DNA from: Leptodactylus fallax
Taxonomy: Eukaryota > Chordata > Amphibia > Anura > Leptodactylidae
NCBI GenBank assembly: GCA_947044405.1
Contig: CAMRHE010000352.1
Span: forward strand, 1,766,001-1,830,000
Direction: 5' to 3'
DNA: 64,000 nucleotides
Part shown: positions 49,595 to 62,500 of the stretch, piece after piece
How the letters are laid out: each line of letters begins with the position of its first letter
Numbering within the stretch: position 1 is the stretch's first letter
Made by a program: the position numbers and the translations under genes
The notes under the pieces: model-generated
Told to the model about the DNA's origin: nothing
Seen by the model: only the letters and a program-made list of their open reading frames with translations
The model's database searches: none

Positions 49595-51160
49595 ACAGTG
49601 GCTTGCAAACGTATTCATACCCTTTGAACTTTTTAACATTTTGTCACCTTACAACCACAAACTTACATGTATTTTATTGAGATTTTAAGTGATAGACCAA
49701 CACAAAGTAGCACATAATTGTGAAGTGGATCAAAAATGATACATGGTTTTCAATATTTTAATCAAATAAAAATCTGAAAAGTGTGACGTGCAAAAGTATT
49801 CAGCCCCCCTATATCAATACTTTGTAGAGCCACTTTTTGCTGCAATTACAGCTGAAAGTCTTTTGGGGTATGTCTCTGCCAGCTTTGCGCATCTAGAGAC
49901 TGAGATTTTTGCCCATTCTTCTTTGCAAAATAGCTCAAGCTCAGCCAGAGTGGATGGAGAACGTCTATGAACAGCAATTTTCATGTCTTGCCATAGATGC
50001 TCAATGGGATTTAGGTCTGGACTTTGAGTGGGCCATTCTTACACATGTATATTCTTTGATCTAAACCATTCTACTGTAGCTCTGGCTGTATGTTTATGGT
50101 CATTGTGAATCTCCTTCCCAGCCTCAAGTCTATTGCAGCCTCCAACAGGTTTTCTTCCAGGATTGCCCTGTATTTAGCTCCATCCATCTTCCCATCAACT
50201 CTGCCAGCTTCCCTGTCCCTGCTGAAGAAAAACATCCCCACAGCATGATGCTGCCACCATCATGTTTCACAGTGGGGATGGTGTGTTCAAGGTGATGAGC
50301 AGTGTTACTTTTCCACCGCACATAGCGCTTTGCATTTCAGCCAAAAACTTTGGTCTTATCTGACCAGAGCACCATCTTCCACAGGTTTGCTGTGTCCTCT
50401 ATATGGCTTGTGGCAAACTGCAAACGGCACTTCTTAAGTCTTTCTTTCAACAATAGTTTTATTTCTTGCCACTCTTCCATAAAGGCCAGATTTGTGAAGT
50501 GCACAACTTATAGTTGTCATGTGGACAGATCCTGCCACTTGAGCTGTGGATTTCTGCAGTTCCTCCAGAGTGACCATGGACATTCTGGCTGTTTCTCTGA
50601 CCGGTGCTCTCCTTGCTCGATCTGTTAGTTTAGTTAGACGGCCATGTCTTGGTAAGTTTGAAGTTGTATTATACTTTTTCCATTTTTAGATGATGGATTG
50701 AACAGTGCTCCTTGGGATGTTCAAAGCTTGGGATATGTTTTTATAACACTGCTTTAAACTTCTCCACAACTTTATCTCTGTCTTGTCTGAGTTCCTTGGT
50801 CTTCATGATGATGTTTGTTCACTAGTGTTCTCTAACAAACCACTGAGGCCTTCACAGAACAGGTGTATTTATACTGAGACTAAATTACACACAGCTGAAT
50901 TCTTTTAAATAATTAGCAACTTCTGAAGGAAATTGATTGCACTGGATTTCTGGACTGGATGCTTTTGCATGTCACACTTTTCAGATTTTTGATTTTTATT
51001 TCATTAAAATTTTGAAAACCATGTATCATTTACATTCCACTTCACAATTATGTGCTACTTTGTGTTGGTCTATCGCTTAAAATCTCACTAAAATACATTT
51101 AAGTTTGTGGTTGTAAGGTGACAAAATGTGAAAAAGTTATGAATACTTTACAAGATACTG
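49595..51160 (-). mobile_element. Tc1-type DNA transposon, copy 5
   Basis: Tip CAGTGGCTTGCAAACGTATT at 49595 and the decayed inverse near 51135-51160. Long terminal repeats: GTCACCTTACAACCACAAAC (49644) is inverted at about 51100-51120, and AGTGATAGACCAACACAAAG (49689) at about 51060. A fourth Tc1 subfamily in the window. Confidence 0.9.
49814..50816 (-). pseudogene. Tc1 transposase copy 5, heavily frameshifted
   Basis: Begins MKTKELRQDRDKVVEKFKA (ATG 50814-50816) and ends with TGA at 49814. Recognisable blocks: the [20 protein letters not shown] loop (50200-50270), [16 protein letters not shown] with the catalytic Glu (about 50000), and LFCKEEWAKISVSRCAKL. The first Asp region is degraded (frameshifts near 50350) and the second Asp region lacks a clear QQDNDPKH. 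Confidence 0.88.
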
Positions 51161-52321
51161 TAAAAACTACAGCTGCAATTTTCTTCCATTATGTACCCCA
51201 AATTAGTTCTAGTAAAAACAAATAAGTAAATATGCTTTGCCTTTTTGTCATGCTCCTCATTCTCAATGTGTTCCGGTAAGAACATTCCTCCCTTTTTTTT
51301 TTTTTTTTTTTTTTTTTTAACTCCACTGAACAATTTCCCCCCCTCCATTTTTCTTTTTGGTCTATTGATTCATTATTACTGAAAGTTGGGGTAAAATACA
51401 TAAACCTTTTAGGCGACTGCACTTACCTAGATAACCTTTTGTTCTTCTGGGACACGCTGGAAAGATAACCCTTTGTTACTCTGGAACACAGTAAACAACT
51501 AGCCCAGGGTGCTACACCTGTCTTGTATTGCATATATTAATTCACTGGTTGATATTGATGATGATAGGAAAATGGCGTTTTTGGGCTTTATTCTTTTATC
51601 TTAACAGACTTTTTTTTTTTTTGCTGTCCCACTAAAGGACTTGAACCAGCAATCTTCTGATCACTGGTTCAGTAGTATACACTGTAATACACATGTATTG
51701 CACTATATACAGGCTGTCAGCCTATGCAGATGCATAGGCTCACGGTCTTCCTCCTAGGCAGGATCAACCAGGTATGTGGGCTCGGGCTGTGGATAATGAG
51801 AGGGGAAAAGAGAAGCCCCCTGAAGTAGAAGTGTGAGGGGTTTTTCCAACACCTTTTTACATCCTAATGCTGAATTGGCTTGGTAATTAGCATGTAAAAA
51901 GGCTATAGAGTGGTGGGAAGCGGTTAAGAGATAAATGTTATTGTTTGTATAATGAAAAGTTCTGCAATTTTCCAATATACTTTCTGTATCAAATAATCAA
52001 ATCTCTAGATCTCTGTGCGCTGTCATTTACCCTGCTTTCTTCCAGTGGATAAAAAACAGTCCATGGTTGTGTAATTTACAGTTCATGGTCAGGTGATGAA
52101 CACAGGTGCATAGCTCGTTATAGTCTCAGCACAGTAATCAGACATCTGCCTTAACGAACTGTGCATAACAATGAACTTATTTTTTTATCCACTGGAAGTA
52201 GGCAGAAGTGGAGATCTAGAAAACTGAGGAATTGATACAAAATGTATATTGGAAAATAAACATTCAATCAACCAATTAAAGGGTTATTGATCATTCCGAG
52301 GAGAGGAACAATTATTTAAAT
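51161..52321. other. Intronic sequence with TTAA-family fragment
   Basis: 51600-51790 is homologous to 62705-62900 within the TTAA element (GATCACTGGTTCAGTAGTAT, GGCAGGATCAACCAGGTA). A T-run of about 30 bases lies at 51291-51319. 51950-52260 has an imperfect inverted repeat around TCCACTGGAAGTAGG/CTTCCAGTGGATAAAA. No gene. Confidence 0.5.
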
Positions 52322-55300
52322 TTAACCCCTTAAGGATTGGGCCTAAAAGGCCTCATTTTTCAAAACTGTCATGTGTCACTTTACAGGTGCATCTCAATAA
52401 ATTAGAATATCTTTGAAACATTTATTTATTTCAGTAGTTAAATTAAAAAAGTGACGACCTATATTTTCTAGATTCTTTACACACAGAGTTTTCTATTTCA
52501 AGTGTTTTATTTCTGTAAATGTTGATTATGGATTACAGCTAATGAAAACCCAAATCTAAGAATATTTGAATATTGTAAAAAAGTTCAGTATTCAGTACAG
52601 TGTGTCACCTGCCAAGGTTTCCTCAGCTTTTAGTTTCAATAATTTTTTATTGATTTTCAAAATAAATGTGAGAAAGAAAATTGACATACATTGTGATATA
52701 CATTCTGACATAATTTGTTCAAGGCATATTCTTTGGATTGTACATCAATGAGACAGCAAACAGAAATTGAGTAAGCGATAACAGTAACAATAACACTAAC
52801 ATTTAGGCACATTTCCAGGGTTAGCGTGACATATTTCAAAGACGATCCTTTCATATGTTCCATTCCACTTCCACTCCCTAAAACCTCCCTGCTTCCTGGC
52901 TCTCGTTATGCAACAAATCAAGAGTTAGCCCATGCGTCCCATATGTTTGCAAATCTAAGATAGGAGTCATTTCCCAGTGCAATTACCCTCTCATAGGTAT
53001 ATGTAGTATTAATAGCCAGCAACAATGCGGAGTCTGACGGAGGGGTAACTGATCTCCATCTTTGCACCAACATTAATTTAGCTATTGTCAAGATTTTACA
53101 GAGGAGATTTTTTATATTTGTTCAATTCCTCAGGAATTCCAATTGATAGGATGGCCAGAGGTGAGGAGTAGGGGAGGCGGAAATTAAATATTTCTGATAA
53201 CATGTCAAAGACCCTATGCCAGTATCCACAAATTATGGGGCAATGTCCCAAAATATGGATAAGGTTTCCTTTCCCTCCACATCCTCTCCAGCACTCTTCA
53301 GAGACTGACAGGTATGCCCTATGTAAAGTGGATGGGGTTCTGTACCACCTTAAAGTCACTTTCATAACCGTTTCTATGTGAGTATTGCATTTTAAGGATG
53401 TATGACTAAGTTTGATAGCTTGTTCCCACTCATCCAAGGTGATGGTTCTTCCCAAATCCCTCTCCCAACAACGGAATGGTGTAGATCTAGTAAAAGTTGC
53501 TACTCCATCCATTCTATCGTATAGAAACCTTAAACCCCTCATCCTAGTCGACATCCAGGTGAATACCTTATTACTGTGGGGTACTGTCGATATCGGGTTC
53601 TTAGATATAAAATGCCTTATTTGAGAGTACTTAAGGAAGTCACCTCTATGAATTCCAAATTTCTGTGTTAGATCTGTAAATGATAAAAATTGCTTGGTAT
53701 CAGATTGTAAGTGGGAGACCTGTGTAATCCCCTTCGTCTCCCACTCCGAAATTACTAGGTCTTCTATCGCCCAGGCCATAAGTGACAAAGGCATCTCTGA
53801 GGCATAAAAGTGACTTGTAGGATTTGCTTTCCCGTGAAGCAGCTTCCATGCAGTCACAGCTGCTTGCATAACTGGGGACAGGGACTCAGGCATAGGAATG
53901 TTCCAGAAGGGCGCCCACAAGGTATCCTTCAGTCTTAAAGGATATATGAACGATTGCTCTATGTGGATCCATGGTACCGAGGTATCAGCTAATCTCTATC
54001 TAGCGCACTGTGTGACTATGGACGCTATGTAATAATTCCTAACCACTGGCACCCCCAGTCCTCCCGCTTCTCTTTGTTTAAATAGGAAGCTTTTGTTAAC
54101 CCTGGGTCTCCTTCCATTCCATATGTATTTTGAGATCATCCTTTGCATAGTTTCGAAAAACGAAACTGGGACGGCTATCGGGAGTGTGCGAAACAGATAT
54201 AGGAGTATGGGCAATAATAACATCTTAAAAGCCGCGACACGTCCCATCCAAGACACGTCTATTGGGGACATTCTCTCCATCTCATCCTGCAGTGTTTTCA
54301 ACATGGGTATGTAATTATTTCTATATAGGGCCCCCGTATTGGGTGTCACCTGTATCCCCAAATATTGAACACCCTCCTTCCTCCAATCAAAGTCATATTT
54401 CGACTGAAGGGGATGTAGTAAAGAGGGAGGGATATGCAAGGGTAAAGCTTGTGATTTGGCCATATTTAATTTATAATATGATAAGTGACCAAAATTAGCT
54501 ATAATCTCCATAAGTCGGGGAATAGACTTTAGTGGCTTGGACAAAGTAAGAATGATATCATCTGCTATATAATGATATAAGATGAGTTTTGTCCCGTATA
54601 TTAATGCCACCCACCTCTGGGTCCAGTCTAATTGCTTGGGCCAGCGGTTCCATCGAGAGAACAAATATCAGCGGTGAGAGGGGGCACCCCTGTCTAGTCC
54701 CGTTCGTTATTAAAAAGGGATCTGACACTACCCCGTTAGTGAATACTCTTGCAGAAGGCGCAGAGTACAGTGCCTCAATTGCTTTCAGAATAGCTCCCTC
54801 GAACCCCATCCTCCTAATCACCAGGAAGGCATACGACCAGCAAATGCAGTCAAACGCCTTCTCGGCATCTAATGCGAGAACCACTGCTTCCATTTTTTTT
54901 GAGTTAATATGATGTATAATATTCAAAATGCGTCTGGTATTGTCATATGATTGCCTCCCCTTCACGAATCCCACCTGGTCGTAATTTATTAGGCTCGGAA
55001 GACAAGCTGCTACTCTATTTGCTATAATTTTGGCGTAAATTTTTAAATCTGAGTTTAATAGGGATATTGGTCGAAAGTTTTGGGGGCTGGTGGCAGGCTT
55101 GCCCGGTTTAGGCAACGTCACCACCAGTGCCTCCTGATTTTCCCTGGAATAGTGCCAGAGTCTACCACAGCCGTTAAAAAGGACAACAGCGGGTTAAGCA
55201 AAATTGGAGAAAACTTTTTATAATACTCATTAGTGAGGCCATCTGGGCCCGGGGATTTTCGGGGTGGCAGCGACTTAATTACTGACAGCAACTCTAATGA

Positions 55301-55952
55301 TGTGATGGGCTCGTTCAAAGAGTCTAGTTGTGCTTTTGTGAGTGTGGGCAATTGGGCGCTTGCAAGAAAGTTTACAATGTCTTGTTTCGCCGGAGGTATC
55401 ACAGAAGAGTCCTCTTTAATATTATATAAGAATTCATAGAAAGCTTTAAATGCATTGGAGATGCCACTAGGATCATAGATTTTGTGTGCACCATCCTTAC
55501 TCTGAAGAAACGGGATTTTAGACCTGGCATGTTTTTGTTTAAGCTTGGACGCTAAGAGCTTGCCTGCTTTGTTAGATTGAGAGTAGTAAGTAGCTTTCAC
55601 CCTTTTCAGGTTCTTCTCATATTTATGCAGTAGACAGGCTTTCAATTGTTGACGTAGCGTCACCAATTTTGCAGCATTGGAGGGGGAAGGAGATTTTTTA
55701 TTATCGTTATCTATAGATTGTATCTGGTGCAATAGTCGGTCAATTTCTGCTAGCCTAGTTTTCTTTTCTATGTGACCCAATCGAATAAATGTTCCTCTGA
55801 TAAAGGCTTTATGTGAGTTCCACAATATATCAGGGCTAGATACTGAGGGAGCATTAATCTGAAATAATTCCTTCAGGTCATTTTCCAAAATTGCTTTATA
55901 TTTTGGCTGCGACATTAAGAATTCATTGCACCTCCAGATATACGCTCTAGGG

Positions 55953-57308
55953 CAGTGATGGCGAAACTTTTAGAGACGGAGTGCCCAAACTGTAACCCAA
56001 AGCCCACTAAATTATTGCAAAGCGCCAACACGGCAATTTCACCTTAAATTAACCTGCTTCCCCAGCATCCCCCCTCTTGCTCGCAAGCAGCCTGCACCCC
56101 CATTCCTCCCTCTTGCAAGCAGCCTACATCCCACATCTCTCCCCCCCACACTACACTCTGCATCTCTCCCCCCACACTACACCCTGTATCCCACACTACA
56201 CCCTGCATCTCTGCACCCCACAATACACCCTGCATCTCTGCACCCCACAATACACCCTGCATCTCTGCACCCCACAATACACCCTGCATCTGTACCCCCT
56301 ACACCCTGCATCTCTACCCCCCACTACACCCTGCACCCTACATACTGCACCCCATATCTCTCCTCCCCCACACTACACTCTGCATCTCTCCCCCACACTA
56401 CACTCTGCATCTCCCCCCACACTACACCCTGCACCCTACATCTCTCCCCCCACACTACACCCTGCACCCTACATCTCTCCCCCCACACTACACCCTGCAC
56501 CCTACATCTCTCCCCCCCACACTACACCCTGCACCCTACATCTCTCCCCCACACTACACCCTGCACCCCACATCTCTAATCCCCACACTACACCTGCACC
56601 CTACATACTGCACCCCACATCTCTCCTCCCCCACACTACACTCTGCATCTCTCCCCCACACTGCACCCCACATCTCTACCCCCCACACTACACCCTGCAC
56701 CCCACATCTCTAACCCCACTACACCCTACATACTGCACCCCACATCTCTAACCCCCACACTACACCCTGCACCCCACATCTCTAACCCCCACACTACACC
56801 CTACATACTGCACCCCACATCTCTAACCCCCACACTAGACCTTGCACCCCACCTCTAACCCCCACACTACACCCTACATACTGCACCCCACATCTCTAAC
56901 CCCCACACTACACCCCGAGCCCCACATCTCTCCTCCCCACTCTACACCCTGCACCCCACATCTCTGCATGTTCCTCCACTGCTCGTGATACTTTTCTTCA
57001 TGTGGAAGGAGCTTCGTACAAGCAAAGACACGCCTACCCTGTCATGTGACCTTATGACGTCAGAAGGTCCTTTCAGAGTACAGCATTTAGCATGTACTGT
57101 GTAAGCAGCGGTCCTGCGGACCGCAGCTTACACTGACAGCTTTCAGCTGTATGTACATTTGCACATACAGCTGAAAGAAGCGATCGCTCACTAATGGGGA
57201 ATCCTGGACCGGATTCCCCGTTAGTGAGATATGGTGATGGCGCGCGTGCCAACTGAGAGGGCTCTGCGTGCCCTCTCTGGCACGCGTGCCATAGGTTCGC
57301 CATCACGG
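55953..57308. mobile_element. Non-autonomous hAT element, innermost layer
   Basis: Tips CAGTGATGGCGAA (55953) and, reversed, CCGTGATGGCGAA (ending 57308), flanked by an exact 8-bp duplication CTCTAGGG (55945-55952 and 57309-57316). Inside, a CA-rich minisatellite (about 56140-56970; CACACTACACCCTGCACC units) and a hairpin-like 3' part (GGCACGCGTGCC motifs). It cut LINE ORF2 within the endonuclease-RT linker. Confidence 0.93.
56140..56970. repeat. CA-rich minisatellite in hAT
   Basis: Irregular tandem units of 20-35 bp around CACACTACACCCTGCACC and CCACATCTCT. The long plus-strand reading frame (56077-56751) simply follows the repeat. Confidence 0.9.
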
Positions 57309-58307
57309 CTCTAGGGCAATCATATTTTTCCATTAGGGTCAGGGTTATTGCTGCATGGTCTGACCAAGTTATTTGTGAAATTTCCGACTGCACGGCAAGG
57401 GGAATACTAGCTTGTTCTATTAGAAATAAATCTATTCTTGAATAGCTATTGTGTACAGTTGAATAGTAAGTATAGTCTTTTTCGGTATTATGAAGGATAC
57501 GCCAAATATCAAATAAGTCATGGCGCCATATAGCCTGCGAAAAGGAAGGATGACGTGTCGCTATGCTAGAGGTAGTGTCTACCCCTGGATCTGGAGCCAT
57601 GTTAAAGTCTCCCATTAATACTAAGCATCCTTGTTTTCTTCGCTCCACTGCTTTCATGAGTTTCCCCAGGAATGACACCTGTCTTTTATTTGGGGCGTAA
57701 ACCGAGACCAACGTGTACGTGACATTATTAAGGATACAAACTAATATGACAAATCGCCCTCCAGGGTCAGCATAATAGGACACCAGCTGAAATGCCACTG
57801 AATCGTTGATTCCTATTAGTGTTCCCCTGCGCTTGGAGGTACAATGAGCGTGAAATATGTGTGGGTATGAGGCATGCTTGATGCGAGTGGCATCCACCTC
57901 CAAAAGATGTGTTTCCTGAACTGCAAGAATGTCACAGCCTTGAACTCGGGCCTCTCGCCACAAATTGGCTCTCTTTTGAGGGGAGTTCAAACCTCTGACA
58001 TTCATAGACATAATTTTAACTACCATAATTCACATTTAGTAATGCTTCAAAGATCTTACCACAACCACCCACTTCAGATGTTACCAGTAGCGGTAGGGAG
58101 CAGAATCGTCCCCGCCTTGTGTAGTCACGACGCCCCATGTGCCAGAACCGAAGAGCAAACAAACTGTAGAGACATAGAAACCAGTGGGTAAGCCACTGAA
58201 ACAAAACAAGGAAAAGAAATGTGGTACAGCGGACCAGCGGCTGTTGTAATCTTGGGGGAATAAGTTCAGCAATAGTGGACATACGAAATCCGTTGTAGAG
58301 TGAGTCT

Positions 58308-59591
58308 CTAGCTGTTCAGCCCTTTTGGTGGACGCCTTGGGGTTTTCGGTTGATGCCATCCATCTGACACAGGGCCAGGTGGTGGTTTGGAGGTCAGATC
58401 ACTGGTTGCAATGTCCCATTTATTTAGCAACTTTTTGCCATCTTCCGGGGAGTTGATAACATAAGTAAGGTTGTCTCGGGATACGATCACTCTAACCGGG
58501 AATCCCCATTTGTATAGGATATTACGTTGGCGTAACGCTGTAGTGATAGGGATAAATTGCCTTCTTAGTTGTAGTGTTGCAGCCGAAAGATCAGAGTAGA
58601 TAGATATTTTCTGGTATGGATCAGGTAGATGGCCAATTTTCCGTGAGGTCAGCAGCACCATCTCTTTAGTGCGGTAAAAATGGATCTTTGCTAGGACATC
58701 TCTGGGTACGGTTTCATCCAGATGTGAAGGTCTTGGGACTCTGTGCGCTCTATCAATAGTTAATTCCATTTTCGTAAGACTTGGTATTAGCGTGCGCATC
58801 AGATCTAGAAGGAAAACTGTGAGGGTATTCGCAGATACAGACTCCGGAATCCCTCGGAATTTCAGATTGTTGCGCCGCGAGCGATCCTCTAGGTCTGCTA
58901 TTTTAGATTTAAGATACGACACATCCTTTTCCACTGCATTGTGAGCATCTTTGAGAAGATTATGTGAGGCGGCAAATTCCGCCATTTTAGATTCCACATG
59001 AACTGTGCGTTTCTGCAATTCTTGAAGGTCTCTATCTAGCGGTTTAACCATTAAGGACATGTCTGTTGTCAGAGATTTACAGAAGGCCATAAGCATGTTT
59101 TTCATGGAGGACTCAGTGAGTAAACTCTCTGTTGCCGGAATATCCGCAAAAAAATCGGTGGATGGCGGTATGTGCTGTGTAGTATCGCTCACCTCTCCTT
59201 CTTGGGGCTCCTCTGTCTGGATCCTGGGCTTCTGTTTGGCCGGGCTAGCAGTAGGCGAGGTGGGTGTCTCCGTATTATGTAGGCCTATAGGCCTCGGTGC
59301 GTCGGCCTGAGAGGGCCCGAAACCGCGCTCTCCCTGGCCCGCCGGGGGAGACGGCCCCGACGCCTCAGGACCTCCGCATTCCATCAGCTGATGAAGCGAC
59401 GGTGCTGACAGCGTACTCCGCTGCGCCGATAGCGTGAGCTTCTCCTCCAGAGGGTCTCGAGTTGGAGTCGAGGCCCCGGAGACCGCGCTGGAGTGTGAGC
59501 CGCCGCCATTTTGATCTTCCCCACCTCCGTGGGGGAATTAAAAATCTGATATTTTCTGCGGCTTTACCGCAGATTTCCTTCTTCTCGGCAT
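58308..59591 (-). pseudogene. LINE copy 4 ORF1 protein
   Basis: The original start is ATG at 59589-59591 (MPRRRKSAVKPQKISDF), immediately followed by TAA where copy 2 has a Tyr codon. From ATG 59384 the frame is open for 358 codons: Pro/Gly-rich N-part, FFADIPATESLLTESSMKNM, a coiled coil to IADLEDRSRRNNLKFRGIPE, and RRM and C-terminal domain (RDVLAKIHFYRTKEMVLLTS, ITTALRQRNILYKWGFPVRV), ending GLNS. This is the best-preserved ORF1 in the window; use of an internal start could in principle give a near-complete protein. Confidence 0.92.
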
Positions 59592-62500
59592 CCCTAGAGG
59601 TAAGGCAGCTTTCCCAGTGTCTTTTGGGTTAATATAATCCACGGGCACGTTGCTAATTTGTCGCTATAAGAGACTCAGGCCTGGAGCTGTGCAGCTATGC
59701 GACCATTCCCTTCCACAGTCAGGCTCCGCCCCCCCCCTTCCTCAGCTTTTAAATGGTCTTTCAGTCTGGTTCAGTAGGACGCACAATAATGGAAGATTGC
59801 TGATTATGAATTGAATTACTGAAATGAATGAACGTTTCAAAAATATTCAAATTTATTGAGATGCACCTGTATATGGAAATAACTTTGAGATGCTTTAACT
59901 TAAACAAGTGATTTTTCATGACAAATTGTACTTCATGTTAGTGGTAAACATTGATCAATATTTTTGTATTTATTTATAGAAAAAAAATAGGGAATTTGAT
60001 GGAAATTTAGAAAAAAAAAAAATCACAATTTTCGAAATGTGAAATGCTCTGCTTATCAGACAGATAGTCATACCACCCAAATACATTAATAAATATTATC
60101 TACTATATCCCTGCTTTATATCGGCATTATCTTTTAATTGTCCTTTATTTTATTTTGGATATTAGAAGGCTTACAAGTGTAACTGCAATTTTCCAGATTT
60201 ACAAGAAAATTTCCCAAACTAATTTCTTAGGGACCACTTCAGTTCTGAAGAGGGTTATAAAGGCCTATATATTAGAAACCCCCATAATTTACCACATTTT
60301 CAAAACTGCACCCCTCAAATAATTCAAAACAGCATTTGGGAAATCTGTTAACCCTTTTAGCATTTCATGGGAATTAAAACAATATGGAGGTGAAATTTAG
60401 ACATTTCATTTTTTTTAATAATACATTCATTTAGCCCTAAAATTAACACATTCACAAAGGGTTAAATGAGAAAATGCATCTCACAGTTTACCATGCAATT
60501 TCTCCCGAGCACAGAAATACCCAACATGTGGGTGTAAACTGATATTTGAGCACACAGCAGCGCATGGAAGGGAAGAAGCAAAACTGTACATTTGAAAAGA
60601 AGATTTGGCTGGAATAGTTTTCGGGCGCCATGTCTCATTTGCAGAGCCCCTAGAGTACCAAAACAATGGAAAACCTCCAAATATGACCCCATTATGGAAA
60701 CTACACCCCTGACAGAATTTATCAAGGGGTATAGTGAGCCTTTTGACCCCACAGCCGTTTCACAGATTTTATTAACATTAGGATGTGTAAATGAACAATT
60801 ACTAAAACGTCACTTTATCCCCAAAGTTTTCGTTTTCACAAGGGGTTAAAGGAGAAAAAAGCACCCCACAGTTTGTTACACAATTGTTCCTGAACACAGC
60901 AATACTCCATATGTGGTTACAAACTTCTGTATGGGTACATAGCGAGGCTCAGAATGTAAAGAGTGCTATTTGGCTTTTGGAGGATGGATTTTGCTGGAAC
61001 AGTTTTCAGGTGCCATGTCGCATTTGCAGAGCAACTAGCGTACTAATACAAGGAAACCCCCAAAAGTGACCCCGTTTTAGAAACTACAAGCCGGGCACAA
61101 CATATTATGCACTGAAATGACGTATTCCTGGAAAAATTGTAATTTTCACCTTTCACCATCAGCTTCATTTCTGTAAATTAAATTATAGCAACACTTGGGG
61201 GTTAAAAATGCTCACTGTACCCCGGGATAAATCCCTTCAGCAGTGTAGTTTACAAAATGGGGTCACATGTCAGGGGATTCCAATTTACTGGCATTTCAAT
61301 AGTTCTGCAAAAGTGTCATGGTGTCCAAAAACCAAACCATCTAAATCTGTGAGCCCAAAACCAAATAACACTCCCTTCTGTGCCTGGTTGTGCGCCCAAA
61401 TATCAGTTTATACCCAGATATGACATTAAGTATATTATCCTCGGTACACCAATGTCATACATGTGGGCATAAACTGCAGTTTGGGCACACAGCATGGGGC
61501 AGAAGGGAAGTAGCACTATGTGGCTTTTGGAATGCAGATTTAGATGTTTGGTATCTGGGCGCCATGTCATGTTTGCAGAGCCTCTAAGGTGCCAGAAAAG
61601 TGGAATCCCCTAAGGAGTGACCCCATTGTGAAAACTGCACCCCTCAAAGTATTTATCAAAGGGTGCAGTAAGCATTAGTATCCCAGGCGGGAATGCACAG
61701 CGGATAGTGAACAGTGAATATGTAAGCTGTGCAGAGTACTTTGGGAACACCAAATTCCCTACTATTTCCCCAGTAGCTCCTATGATGGGGGGGGGTGTCA
61801 CTCTGTGAGTCACTTCTGGTGTCTTTTCCCTTGTAAGCTCTAAATCTGGGGTGTCCCCTGATATACGCTCGCACAACTTATACATTCCCTTCCTGCCGCA
61901 GCCAGTTTTCTTCTAATGATTTGGTGATTTTGGGATTTTTTGTCTTCATATTGTACAGTACAAGCTGTATTTTCTTTATTTTTTTTGGTGATGTGACCAT
62001 ATAAGGGCTGTTTTTTTGCGGGATGGGATTCATTTTGTAATAACACCAGTTTAGCGCGCCTATAACTTATTGAATACATTTTATTAACTTTTCATTTGGT
62101 GGATTCAAAAAACCCCATCAATTCTGGAATTGCGTTTTACCTTTTAAATTTTTCGTCATGCAGTGTACAGCATAAGTAACATGTTACCTTTATTCTGCGG
62201 GTTGGTATGATTACGGCTATACCTTATTTATATTGTTTTTTTATGCGATTCTAAATTTGCAGAACAAAAACCCATTTGGGGAAAGAAATCAATTATTTTT
62301 CCATCGCCATCTTCTGAGAGGTATAACATTTTTATTTTTTGGTTTACAGAGTTGGTTGAGTGCTTATTTTTTGTGGGACAACCTGTGCTTTTTATTGATA
62401 CTGTTTTGGGGCACATATGAGCTTCTTTATCACTTTTTATAGCATATTTTGTGAGGTAAGATGGTGAAAAATCATTACTTCCGGCGTTTGTTTCCGTTTT

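Larger units (their letters stand above)
52918..58026 (-). pseudogene. LINE copy 4 ORF2, interrupted by hAT
   Basis: Start ATG at 58024-58026 (MVVKIMSMNVRGLNSP), stop TGA at 52918-52920. Endonuclease motifs QETHLL, MGDFNMAPD and WSDHAAI are intact up to the hAT insertion at 57308. It resumes at 55944 (FLMSQPKYKAILENDLKELF), with frameshifts near 55125 and 54560. RT has RPISLLNSDLKIYAKIIANR, LALDAEKAFDCI, TRQGCPLSPL and ADDIIL (~54570), so the catalytic Asp pair is preserved. A Trp codon changed to TAG near 53996; the end includes CWRGCGGKGNLIHILGHC. Confidence 0.95.
52633..59737 (-). mobile_element. Full-length L1/Tx1-type LINE, copy 4, third layer
   Basis: Exact 14-bp duplication TTCCTCAGCTTTTA (52619-52632 and 59738-59751). 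The 5' end on the minus strand is a G-run plus GCGGAGCCTGACTG, like copy 2. It is 7105 bp long including the hAT at 55953-57308, so about 5.75 kb without it, equal to copy 2. Confidence 0.96.
52384..59869. mobile_element. Mariner-like MITE, second layer of nest
   Basis: Tips CAGGTGCATCTCAATAAATT (52384) and its inverse AAATTTATTGAGATGCACCTG (ending 59869), flanked by TA (52382-52383 and 59870-59871). Without the LINE it is about 370 bp and has no coding capacity. The same MITE occurs truncated at 27640-27961. Confidence 0.92.

Noticed and set aside
56077..56751. 224-residue plus-strand frame rich in His, Pro, Thr
   Set aside because: It follows the CA-rich minisatellite inside the hAT element; no domain or start context.
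62228..62442. Short frames on both strands in the TTAA element
   Set aside because: AT-rich, hydrophobic by composition only; not conserved in the second copy at 44069-45842.
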